22,133 nucleotides of DNA from Proteobacteria bacterium UBA6920 (GTDB taxonomy: Bacteria; Pseudomonadota; Gammaproteobacteria; SG8-11). A model generated the notes under the pieces. It had not been told where the DNA came from. It was given only the letters and a program-made list of their open reading frames with translations, and made no database searches. The stretch covers positions 539 through 22,671 of the forward strand of contig DKAS01000104.1 of assembly GCA_002448875.1 (NCBI GenBank). Direction: 5' to 3'. A program made the position numbers and the translations under genes. Below, piece by piece: positions 15,373 through 22,133 of this stretch. Within the stretch, counting starts at the first letter, position 1. Every line of letters starts with the position of its first letter.

Positions 15373-16137
15373 CTAGCTTGCCTGTTGCAAACGCTGGCGC
15401 ACCCGCTCCAGATCGGCGGGCGTATCCACGCCAGGTTCGGGGGCCTGCGGCGTGATCGATACATGAATGCGCTCGCCGTGATAGAGCACGCGCAATTGCT
15501 CCAGCGCCTCGATTTTTTCCAGTGGCGCCTGCGGCCAGGTTACATAGCGCCGGAGGAATCCGCAGCGATAACTGTAGATTCCCAGGTGTCGGTAATACAC
15601 GTCGCCGGCCGGCAACTGCCTGGGTTCGCGGTTGAATCCGTCCCGGTGCCAGGGAATGACGGCGCGGCTGAAATACAGGGCGTAACCCTGCTGGTCGCAG
15701 ACCACCTTGACCGCGTTGGGATCGAAGATTTCCGCCGCATCGTGCACAGGAACCGCCAGGGTGGCCACGCTGGCATCATCGAAGCGGGCAAGATCCGCCG
15801 CTACCTGATCGATCAGCGGTGGCGGCATCAGCGGCTCGTCGCCCTGCAGCGAGACAATGATTTCGTCATCATCGAAGCCGTAGTGCTGCACCACTTCCGT
15901 CACCCGGTCGGTGCCCGACTGGTGCTGGCTGCCGGTCATCAACACATCGTCGGTGAATTCGCGGGCCGCCCGGTACACTCGATCATCATCGGTGGCCACG
16001 ATCACCAGCCGCGCGCCGCTGGCCACCGCGCGCTCGTAAACGTGCTGGATCATGGGTTTGCCGGCAATATCCGCCAGCGGTTTGCCAGGCAGGCGGGAGG
16101 AAGCGTAGCGGGCGGGAATAACTACCCGGTAACTCAC
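15373..16137 (-). CDS. kdsB: 3-deoxy-manno-octulosonate cytidylyltransferase (CMP-Kdo synthetase)
   Basis: A 254-residue enzyme that joins CTP and Kdo to make CMP-Kdo in the cytoplasm, the activated sugar used for the lipopolysaccharide inner core. Family sequences are seen throughout: [17 protein letters not shown] at the nucleotide-binding N-terminus, [32 protein letters not shown], and [12 protein letters not shown] near the end. The length matches E. coli KdsB (248). Translation starts at GTG 16135-16137, four bases after the Trm112-type stop codon, with AGAGGTGG upstream as ribosome site. It lies in the lpxK-Trm112-kdsB order known from Pseudomonas and relatives. Confidence 0.96.
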   Translation of the reverse strand: MSYRVVIPARYASSRLPGKPLADIAGKPMIQHVYERAVASGARLVIVATDDDRVYRAAREFTDDVLMTGSQHQSGTDRVTEVVQHYGFDDDEIIVSLQGDEPLMPPPLIDQVAADLARFDDASVATLAVPVHDAAEIFDPNAVKVVCDQQGYALYFSRAVIPWHRDGFNREPRQLPAGDVYYRHLGIYSYRCGFLRRYVTWPQAPLEKIEALEQLRVLYHGERIHVSITPQAPEPGVDTPADLERVRQRLQQAS

Positions 16138-17345
16138 GATCTCACGCCACCTCTTCCGCCGCCAGGGAGCGCGCTTCCTGTTCCAGCATGACCGGGATGT
16201 CGTCGCGTATCGGATACGCCAGACGGTCGGCCTTGCATACCAGTTCCGCTGCGTCTTTTTTCAGTGCCAGTGGGCCTTTGCATATTGGGCACACCAGAAT
16301 GTCCAGCAGTTTCTTGTCCATTTCCTGACCTCTTCATGGTTGTTTGCTGATTGACGGCTTGGCGTCTTACGCCGGAGATTTTCTGCAGTTTGTCCACCAG
16401 GGCGTAACCCAGGCGCTCTTCCAGCACCGCCCGCACCATCAGGTACCAGTAGTTGTTACCGGGCGCCGGCTGGCATTTTACCGCATCTTTCTCCGTCATG
16501 ATCACCGGCAGATTATCATTGAAGGTAATGTCCGCCGGTTTGAAAAAATAGTGGTCGGCAAATTCATGCTTGGTGCCACGCACGCCCGCCTGCGCCAGCA
16601 TGCGGTAGAAGCGTTCCGGGTTGCCGATAGCGGCCACCGCGTGCACTACCCGCCCGCGCAGCTGTTCGAGATCACGCACCTCGTTGGGAAAATTGATATT
16701 GCGCAATTTGCCCACTTGCATGCGCATCAGTATTTCCCCCCCGGCCTTGACCCCGTTGGCCACCACGAAATCCACCTTCTTCAGGCGCCGCGGCGCTTCG
16801 CGCAGCGGACCGGCGGGCAGGAAAAAACCGTTGCCAAAACGGCGCACACCGTCGATCACGGCGATCTCGATGTCCCGCGCCAGCGCGTAATGCTGCAGCC
16901 CGTCATCGGAGATGATGATATCGCACTGCGCGTAGGTCAGCAGCGCCTGCGCCGCCGCCACCCGGTCCGGTCCGGCGGCCATCGGACAACGGGTGTGGCG
17001 CGCAATAATAATGGCCTCGTCACCTACCACCTTGGGATCGCTGTCGGGGCGCACCTGCTGTGGCCACTGGCTGGCCTTGCCGCCATAACCGCGGCTGACG
17101 ATGCCGGGCTGGTAGCCCATGCTCTTGAGATAGTTCGCCAGCCAGATGACCAGGGGAGTCTTGCCAGTGCCGCCGACGGTGATATTGCCCACCACCACCA
17201 CGGGCACGCGCAGCTTGTGCGTGCGCAGAATGCCCAGCGCATACGCCAGGCGGCGCAGCATGGCCAGCACCCGGAACACCTGACTCAGCGGCCAAAGCAG
17301 CAGGGACAGCGGATTCTTGCTGTACCAGAGACGGTCAACACGCAT
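16134..17345 (-). CDS. lpxK: Tetraacyldisaccharide 4'-kinase with abnormal C-terminal extension
   Basis: LpxK phosphorylates the 4' position of the lipid A disaccharide at the inner membrane. Seen are an N-terminal membrane anchor ([22 protein letters not shown]), [15 protein letters not shown] with the Walker A lysine at about 62, [38 protein letters not shown] and [13 protein letters not shown]. The conserved protein ends near residue 325 ([12 protein letters not shown]). After that the frame stays open for about 75 residues of low-complexity, Gly/Arg/Ser-rich translation, stopping at 16134. This covers the whole Trm112 gene and the first bases of kdsB. The tail is probably the product of a lost stop codon or a nearby frameshift. 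Start: ATG at 17345, with GGAG 8 bases upstream; an adjoining GTG at 17348 is also possible. Confidence 0.9.
   Translation of the reverse strand: MRVDRLWYSKNPLSLLLWPLSQVFRVLAMLRRLAYALGILRTHKLRVPVVVVGNITVGGTGKTPLVIWLANYLKSMGYQPGIVSRGYGGKASQWPQQVRPDSDPKVVGDEAIIIARHTRCPMAAGPDRVAAAQALLTYAQCDIIISDDGLQHYALARDIEIAVIDGVRRFGNGFFLPAGPLREAPRRLKKVDFVVANGVKAGGEILMRMQVGKLRNINFPNEVRDLEQLRGRVVHAVAAIGNPERFYRMLAQAGVRGTKHEFADHYFFKPADITFNDNLPVIMTEKDAVKCQPAPGNNYWYLMVRAVLEERLGYALVDKLQKISGVRRQAVNQQTTMKRSGNGQETAGHSGVPNMQRPTGTEKRRSGTGMQGRPSGVSDTRRHPGHAGTGSALPGGGRGGVRS
16142..16321 (-). CDS. Trm112-family small zinc-binding protein (YcaR-like)
   Basis: A 59-residue protein starting [18 protein letters not shown]. It carries the family's CPxC pair (Cys11, Cys14) and a single later Cys29 ([21 protein letters not shown]). 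The usual fourth cysteine is replaced, so zinc binding may be partial. Bacterial members lie between lpxK and kdsB, as here; their function is unclear, though eukaryotic Trm112 activates methyltransferases. ATG at 16321 is preceded by AGGTCAGGAA. The whole gene lies inside the unusually long 3' part of the lpxK reading frame, in a different frame. Its family resemblance shows that the Trm112 frame, not the lpxK one, is under selection here. Confidence 0.9.
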   Translation of the reverse strand: MDKKLLDILVCPICKGPLALKKDAAELVCKADRLAYPIRDDIPVMLEQEARSLAAEEVA

Positions 17346-17394
17346 CACTGTATCTCCACTCCCCCGCCGCCCACTCGCGCCTGGCCGCCACGGC

Positions 17395-17823
17395 TCATTG
17401 TCCCGCCGAATTCTGCGCGCGGCGGGTGGCTATACTCAAATTAAGCAGACCCACCTGACGTGCCGCATCCATGGCCGTCACCACCGCCTGATGCGGCGTT
17501 TGCGCGTCGGCGCTGATGATTACCGTGAGATTCTTGCGCCCGGCGGCAACCTTCTCCAGCGCGCGCTTCACCGTGGCCAGCCGGGTATTGACCACCTGCG
17601 CCTGGTTGATGAAGTAGCGACCCTGCTCGTCAATGGTAATCTCTATAATATTGTCCTGCTTTACCGGCTTCTCGTTGGACGCTTCCGGCAAATTGATGGT
17701 GATTTCCGACTCCTGCTTGAAGGTGGTCGACACCATGAAAAAAATCAGCAGCAGGAACACCACGTCTATCAAAGGCGTCAGATCGATGGACACATCTTCC
17801 CGCCGTTGCGGTTTCAGGTTCAT
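17395..17823 (-). CDS. exbD: ExbD/TolR-family biopolymer transport protein
   Basis: A 142-residue inner-membrane protein with one N-terminal membrane helix (about 17-33: PLIDVVFLLLIFFMVST). It contains the conserved Asp20 that carries protons in ExbD/TolR. A periplasmic domain follows (ESEITINLPEAS ... NLTVIISADAQTPHQAVVTAMDAARQVGL). It works with the ExbB protein encoded just upstream to convert proton motive force into mechanical energy, usually for TonB-dependent outer-membrane import. No tonB gene is in the window, so the energised partner is unknown. It starts 2 bases after the exbB stop, and lpxK follows after about 50 bases. Confidence 0.95.
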   Translation of the reverse strand: MNLKPQRREDVSIDLTPLIDVVFLLLIFFMVSTTFKQESEITINLPEASNEKPVKQDNIIEITIDEQGRYFINQAQVVNTRLATVKRALEKVAAGRKNLTVIISADAQTPHQAVVTAMDAARQVGLLNLSIATRRAQNSAGQ

Positions 17824-17825
17824 GA

Positions 17826-18449
17826 TCAGGCTCCGCCGTCGCGTTCCCGTTCGCCCTGCATAATCTCTACCATCTTCAGGGCTTCCTTTTCCATATCCAC
17901 GACCAGCTCATCGACTTTACCGCGAAAATAGCGATAAAACATCAGACTGGGAATGGCCACCGACAGACCGGCGACGGTCGTGATCAGCGCCTGGGATATG
18001 CCTCCGGCCAGCACGCTGGGATTACCCACGCCCTGGGTGGAGATGGCGGTGAAGACGGTAATCATGCCCAGTACCGTGCCCAGCAGGCCGAGCAAGGGGG
18101 TGACCGCGGCGATGGTGCCCAGGCTGTTGAGGAATTTTTCCAGCTCCACCACCACGTGCCGGCCCGTGTCCTCGATGCTTTCCTTCATGATTTCGCGGCT
18201 GTGGTGGCGATTCATCAAGCCGGCCGCCAGGATCTGCCCCAGGGGCGATCCGTCACGCAGCGCTTTGACGTTGTCACTGTTCAATTGGTGATTCTTGTGC
18301 CAGTGCCAGATCTGCGGCACCAGGTTCTTGGGAGTAATCCTTTTCCGCTGCAACGTCCAGAAACGTTCGGCGATGATGGCAATGGCCAGTACGGAACACA
18401 AAATGATCGGGATCATGATGATGCCGCCGGCTTTGACGATTTCAAACAC
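17826..18449 (-). CDS. exbB: ExbB/TolQ/MotA-family proton channel protein
   Basis: A 207-residue membrane protein with three predicted helices (about 8-28, 108-133 and 148-174). The MotA/TolQ/ExbB signature is seen in LGTIAAVTPLLGLLGTVLGMITVF and in ISQALITTVAGLSVAIPSLMFYRYF. It pairs with ExbD from the next gene to form a proton-driven motor. The start is GTG at 18447-18449 with AAGGAAG about 9 bases upstream. The 178-base gap upstream (18450-18627) is non-coding and AT-richer than its surroundings; it probably holds the exbB promoter and the comEC transcript end. Confidence 0.95.
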   Translation of the reverse strand: MFEIVKAGGIIMIPIILCSVLAIAIIAERFWTLQRKRITPKNLVPQIWHWHKNHQLNSDNVKALRDGSPLGQILAAGLMNRHHSREIMKESIEDTGRHVVVELEKFLNSLGTIAAVTPLLGLLGTVLGMITVFTAISTQGVGNPSVLAGGISQALITTVAGLSVAIPSLMFYRYFRGKVDELVVDMEKEALKMVEIMQGERERDGGA

Positions 18450-18627
18450 TGCTGCGCTTCCTTATTCAATGGCTTGATAAAAGTGCATAATTTAACAGAA
18501 GCACGCCTCCCCGCATAGCTTGGAAAGGCAGCGTGCCCCGGCCCGCGGGAGAGAATTTATTCTTTTAGAGTAAGGTTTTCCCCCAACGCCGTCCCGAGAT
18601 GGGGAGATTCTACCCCGCCCCGCTGCG

Positions 18628-20973
18628 TTAAGGTGACCAGTAATGACGCACCTCCTGCCGGTAACACCCCGGTGGTTCGAGATTCCGTCCCGGCACCAGG
18701 TCGAAACGAATGGCGCCGGCGCTGGCCGTGTCCAGCAGGGTGATCTGCCGCTGCTGGTAACGTTCGCGCACCACGGGCTTGGGAAAACCGAAACGGTTGC
18801 CGGCGCCCACCGGGAACAGGGCGTAACGGGGTTGCACCGCATCGATAAAATCGGCGGTCGACGAGGTGGCGCTGCCATGGTGCGGCACCACCAGCACCTC
18901 GCTGCTCAGATCGCGCCCCCGTTGCCGCAGCAAGGCCGCTTCGCCCTCCGCCTCGATGTCCCCCGTCAGCAGCACGCCGGGACCCGAGGCGACGCGGACT
19001 TGCATAACGCAGGAGCCGTTGTTTTCGCGCCGACGGCCGGTCATGCCCGGCGGGGAAAACAACGTGAACCGCACTCCGTCCCAGGTCCACTGCCGTTCCT
19101 GTTCACAGGACAGGGCCGGCTGTCGCCAGGGGCGCTGGTCTGTGCCGCTGATCAGCTGGTACGTGGGCAAGGCCGCCAGCAGCGATTCCACCCCACCCAC
19201 GTGATCATTGTCGCCATGACTGATCACCAGCGTGTCCACCTGGTCCACGCCGGCCTGGCGCAGAAACGGCACCAGCACCGCGGCGCCGGTATCGAAGTCC
19301 GGCCCGAAGCGCGGACCGGTATCGAACACCAGGGTATGACGCGCCGTACGCACCACCGCCGCCAGGCCCTGACCGACGTCCAGCAAGGTAAATTGCGCCT
19401 CCCCAGCGGCCGGTCCCTGGCCGCTGGGGAAACAAAGCGGCAGCAACATCACCCCCCCCAGCCAGCGCGCCGGCCAGCCCCGGGGGGCCAGCAGCCAGAC
19501 CAGAGCCAAGACCGCCAGCGGCAGGCTCAGCCAGGAGGGGGACGGCAAATGCACTTCGGCAAAGGGCAGCGTCGCCAGCCAACCCAGATAGCCCTGCAAA
19601 CCCTCGATACTGAGCCGTGCCAGGCGCAACACCGCCTGCCCCAGCGGGATGGAGATCATGCTGCCGGCGGTCGCCAGCAAAGACAGGGGCACGGCGATGA
19701 AACTCACCCAGGGCACGGCCACGATATTGGCCACGGGCGAGATCAGCGACAATTGCTGAAAATACAGCAGCAGCAGGGGCGCCAGTCCCAACGCCACGAC
19801 GCCGTGAATACGGGTGTTGAACCACGGCGATTGCCAGCGCAGGCGACCGCTGTGGGTGTACAGGATCAAGGCCACCGCGGCGAACGACAACCAGGTTCCC
19901 GGAGCCAGCACCGCCAGGGGATCCAGTACCAGCACCGCCAGCCCGGCCAGCGCCAGCACCTGACTGGGCAGCAGACGCGCCTGCACGATCAGCAGCAGCA
20001 TGCTGGTGACCACCATCACCAGCGCACGCTGGGTGGGGACGCTGAATCCCGCCAGGGCGCTGTAGCCGGCGGCAAAGACGATGGCGCAGACGGCGCCGGC
20101 CACCGGGGCGGGACACCGCAGCAGCAGGCCGGGACGGCGTGACCAGCCCCAGCGCAGCAGAAAAAATCCGAAGCCCGCCAGCAATCCGATGTGCAGTCCT
20201 GAGATGGCGACCAGATGGGTGGTGCCCGTGGCGCGCAGAGTCTGCCATTGCTCGCGGCTGATGCCGTGGGTCACCCCCAGGGCCAGGGCCAGCACCATGG
20301 CTTCGCCCGGGGCCAGCGGTTCAGCCCCGGGATGCAGGCGATCCAGCAGTACGGCGCGCAGTTGATTGACCCAGGCCGCCGCCGGCGGTCGTTGCCACTG
20401 TCGGGCCAGGGCGGAATCCTGGGCAAGATAGTGTTGCTGCTGACTGTCCGGCAGCGGACCGCGCACATACCCCGTGGCGCGGATGCGATGCTGCAACAGC
20501 CAGCGGGGAAAATCGAAACCGCCAGGATTGGCATAACCGCCAGGCGGTTTCAACCGCACCCGCAGCGCCAGCCATTGCCCCGGCCGCAGCGCCACGTCCC
20601 GCGCCTGGTACCATCGCAACAGCACGCGTGGCGGCGGCGGCAATGGCTGATCCCCCCGCCACAGCGCCTGCGGGCGAAACACAAAGCGCAGACCGTCGCC
20701 GCGGGCTTCCGGCAGCGACTCCACCCAGCCGATGGCAACCAGATCCTGTCCCATCCACGATGGCTCGACGGTCGGTGACGCCAGAATGAGCTGCGCCCGC
20801 CACATCGCCCAGAGAAATCCCAGCAGTAAACTCGCCAAAGGTCGGCTGGCCGGCCAGCGCACCATACCCACTAATAAGAAAGGGGTTAAGTAAAAACTGG
20901 TGACAGGGGGTAGAACCGGTATCAACTGACAACACAGGATACCGATAAGAAAACAGAAAATCCCTTTCCGCAT
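18628..20973 (-). CDS. comEC: DNA internalization/competence channel protein ComEC/Rec2
   Basis: A 781-residue inner-membrane protein thought to carry single-stranded DNA across the inner membrane during natural transformation. The N-terminal DUF4131-like part (about 20-170) is followed by the Competence domain (about 220-490) with TTHLVAISGLHIGL and many membrane helices. A C-terminal metallo-beta-lactamase-like domain begins at ~525 with TLLDVGQGLAAVV and contains SHGDNDHVGG (His586, Asp588, Asp590, His591) and VPHHGS. The zinc-motif residues look intact, so the enzyme domain is probably active. The ATG at 20973 has AGGAAGAAAG upstream. It is divergent from the DUF2062 gene across 80 bases and in the order common to gammaproteobacteria. 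Confidence 0.96.
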   Translation of the reverse strand: MRKGIFCFLIGILCCQLIPVLPPVTSFYLTPFLLVGMVRWPASRPLASLLLGFLWAMWRAQLILASPTVEPSWMGQDLVAIGWVESLPEARGDGLRFVFRPQALWRGDQPLPPPPRVLLRWYQARDVALRPGQWLALRVRLKPPGGYANPGGFDFPRWLLQHRIRATGYVRGPLPDSQQQHYLAQDSALARQWQRPPAAAWVNQLRAVLLDRLHPGAEPLAPGEAMVLALALGVTHGISREQWQTLRATGTTHLVAISGLHIGLLAGFGFFLLRWGWSRRPGLLLRCPAPVAGAVCAIVFAAGYSALAGFSVPTQRALVMVVTSMLLLIVQARLLPSQVLALAGLAVLVLDPLAVLAPGTWLSFAAVALILYTHSGRLRWQSPWFNTRIHGVVALGLAPLLLLYFQQLSLISPVANIVAVPWVSFIAVPLSLLATAGSMISIPLGQAVLRLARLSIEGLQGYLGWLATLPFAEVHLPSPSWLSLPLAVLALVWLLAPRGWPARWLGGVMLLPLCFPSGQGPAAGEAQFTLLDVGQGLAAVVRTARHTLVFDTGPRFGPDFDTGAAVLVPFLRQAGVDQVDTLVISHGDNDHVGGVESLLAALPTYQLISGTDQRPWRQPALSCEQERQWTWDGVRFTLFSPPGMTGRRRENNGSCVMQVRVASGPGVLLTGDIEAEGEAALLRQRGRDLSSEVLVVPHHGSATSSTADFIDAVQPRYALFPVGAGNRFGFPKPVVRERYQQRQITLLDTASAGAIRFDLVPGRNLEPPGCYRQEVRHYWSP

Positions 20974-21053
20974 TCTTTCTTCCTAGATAGAAATGTGGAT
21001 AATGACGGATCGACGCTAACGTCCTGTTGCAGCCGTCCTCTCCAGGTCAACAC

Positions 21054-21599
21054 ATGCCCAAGAAATTTTTCAAGCGATGGATGCCGAACCATGAAACGGT
21101 GCGGAACCACAAATCGCTGCAGTTCCTCGGTACCCTGTTACACGATCCTAACCTGTTTCACCTCAATCGCAAATCCGTACCCGGCGCCTTTTCCATCGGC
21201 CTGTTCTGTGCCTTTATTCCGGTGCCATTTCAAATGGCCATCGCCGCCGTCCTCGCCATCTGGAGCCGGGTGAACCTGCCGATCTCCGTTGGCCTGGTGT
21301 GGCTGACCAATCCGGTGACCATGCCGCCGGTATTCTATTTCTGCTATAAGCTGGGAACCTGGCTGCTGGGCATGCCGGCCCATGCCGTGAAATTTGAAGT
21401 GTCCCTGACCTGGCTGATCAGTGAAATCGAAGCCGTGGGCGCGCCCCTGCTGTTCGGCTCCCTGGTGACCGGCGCGGTCTGCGCCGTCACCGCCAATCTG
21501 CTTATCCGCCTGATCTGGCGGCTGGCGGTGGCGCGCACCTGGCAGGCGCGGTCGAAGCGCCGGCGCCAGGTCGGTCTGAAACCGACCAACGGCGCCTGA
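21054..21599 (+). CDS. DUF2062 family membrane protein
   Basis: A 181-residue protein of the DUF2062 family, of unknown function, common beside comEC and lolCDE in gammaproteobacteria. Recognisable are LFHLNRKSVPGAFSIGLFCAFIPVPFQM and VGLVWLTNPVTMPPVFYFCYKLGTWLLG, with three to four membrane segments and basic ends. The ATG at 21054 has AGGT 8 bases upstream; an earlier TTG at 21027 is less likely. It is read divergently from comEC and convergently with lolD, from which it is separated by four bases. Confidence 0.9.
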   Translation: MPKKFFKRWMPNHETVRNHKSLQFLGTLLHDPNLFHLNRKSVPGAFSIGLFCAFIPVPFQMAIAAVLAIWSRVNLPISVGLVWLTNPVTMPPVFYFCYKLGTWLLGMPAHAVKFEVSLTWLISEIEAVGAPLLFGSLVTGAVCAVTANLLIRLIWRLAVARTWQARSKRRRQVGLKPTNGA

Positions 21600-21603
21600 A
21601 CGC

Positions 21604-22133
21604 TCAGTCGCGCCGGATTCTGCCGTCTTCGATGGTGAGAGTGGTGGTCATGCGGGCGGCGATATTGGGGTCGTGGGTGACGACGATAATGCTGGTATTG
21701 CGCGCTTGGTGCAGCTCCAGCATCAGATCGAAAACCCGCTCCGCGGTTTTGTGGTCCAGATTGCCCGTGGGCTCATCGGCCAGCACCACTTGCGGGCCGG
21801 TGACCAGGGCGCGGGCGATGGCGGTGCGCTGACGTTCCCCTCCCGACAACTCCCCCGGCTTGTGCTGCAGGCGGTGATCCAGCTTCACCTGCGCCAGCAT
21901 TTCCCGGGCAGCCGCGGCGGCCTGCGCCGGCGCCGTGCCGCGAATCAGCAGCGGCAGAGCGACATTCTCCAGGGCGGTGAACTCCGGCAGCAAATGGTGA
22001 AACTGGTACACAAAACCGATCACCTGATTGCGCACCCGGCCGCGCTCCGATTCTCCCAGACTGGAAAACGCCTTATCGCGCACATACACCTCGCCGCTGC
22101 TGGGACGATCCAGCCCGCCCAGCAGGTGCAGCA
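21604..22133 (-). CDS. lolD: Lipoprotein-releasing ABC transporter ATPase LolD (N-terminal part outside window)
   Basis: ATPase of the LolCDE complex, which releases lipoproteins from the inner membrane to the carrier LolA. The frame is open to the window edge and reads [17 protein letters not shown] at the edge, so the start and the Walker A motif lie outside. The Q loop [18 protein letters not shown], signature [16 protein letters not shown], Walker [13 protein letters not shown] and switch VVTHDP are all present, and the sequence closely matches E. coli LolD. LolC/LolE are not in the window. The gene ends four bases from the convergent DUF2062 gene. Confidence 0.94.
   Translation of the reverse strand, partial: LHLLGGLDRPSSGEVYVRDKAFSSLGESERGRVRNQVIGFVYQFHHLLPEFTALENVALPLLIRGTAPAQAAAAAREMLAQVKLDHRLQHKPGELSGGERQRTAIARALVTGPQVVLADEPTGNLDHKTAERVFDLMLELHQARNTSIIVVTHDPNIAARMTTTLTIEDGRIRRD

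Noticed and set aside
13962..15455. 497-codon plus-strand frame opposite the peptidase
   Set aside because: It is the antisense of a strongly conserved M1 domain in GC-rich sequence, where long shadow frames are common; it shows no protein family features.
18530..18570. AGAAT-TT-ATTCT hairpin between comEC and exbB
   Set aside because: The loop is too short and the stem too weak; it is likely just AT-rich promoter-region sequence.
18643..20142. 499-codon plus-strand frame opposite comEC
   Set aside because: It is Gln/His/Arg-rich low-complexity antisense translation; the opposite strand encodes an unmistakable ComEC.

Overview
The window is one continuous stretch of bacterial chromosome, densely coding and fairly GC-rich, with Shine-Dalgarno-type starts and lipopolysaccharide, lipoprotein-export and competence genes. 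It looks like a gammaproteobacterium. The right half has an order familiar from Pseudomonas-like gammaproteobacteria: lolD, DUF2062, comEC, exbB, exbD, lpxK, a Trm112-type protein and kdsB. No mobile elements, CRISPR arrays, rRNA or tRNA genes were seen.

Left part (1-7.1 kb): the C-terminal end of a P2-type cation-transporting ATPase converges on a helicase/exonuclease pair of the MrfA/MrfB (YprA/YprB) type. This pair is transcribed divergently from lexA. The short lexA-mrfA intergenic region holds two near-identical GTTC-N7-GTTC elements in opposite orientations, which look like LexA operators of the kind known from alphaproteobacteria. The region therefore appears to be a compact SOS/DNA-repair module. 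A membrane-bound sensor histidine kinase without a neighbouring response regulator follows.

Middle part (7.3-11.9 kb): a leftward operon encodes a stand-alone acyl carrier protein, a FabB-like ketosynthase, a FabZ-like hotdog dehydratase and a HIT-family protein. It is a small fatty-acyl or polyketide-like assembly unit of unknown product. Upstream is a 370-bp non-coding region with a perfect operator-like inverted repeat (CCGTATAC-N9-GTATACGG). Next come a VIT1/CCC1-like membrane protein and a DUF2784 protein, divergent with almost no intergenic space, and then a methylenetetrahydrofolate-reductase-like protein.

Right part (11.9-22.1 kb): all genes read leftward except the DUF2062 gene. A large secreted peptidase fuses an atypical M1 domain, an M28 domain and a C-terminal PDZ domain. 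It is followed upstream by kdsB, a Trm112-type gene, lpxK, exbD, exbB, comEC, DUF2062 and partial lolD. These serve Kdo activation, lipid A 4'-kinase, an ExbB/ExbD-type proton-driven motor, DNA uptake and lipoprotein release. The lpxK reading frame has no stop at the usual place and runs through the whole Trm112 gene in another frame.

Most of the window is ordinary housekeeping sequence. The items most worth a second look are the lexA/mrfAB operators, the M1-M28-PDZ fusion, the orphan ACP-KAS-dehydratase operon with its upstream inverted repeat, and the lpxK 3' extension.
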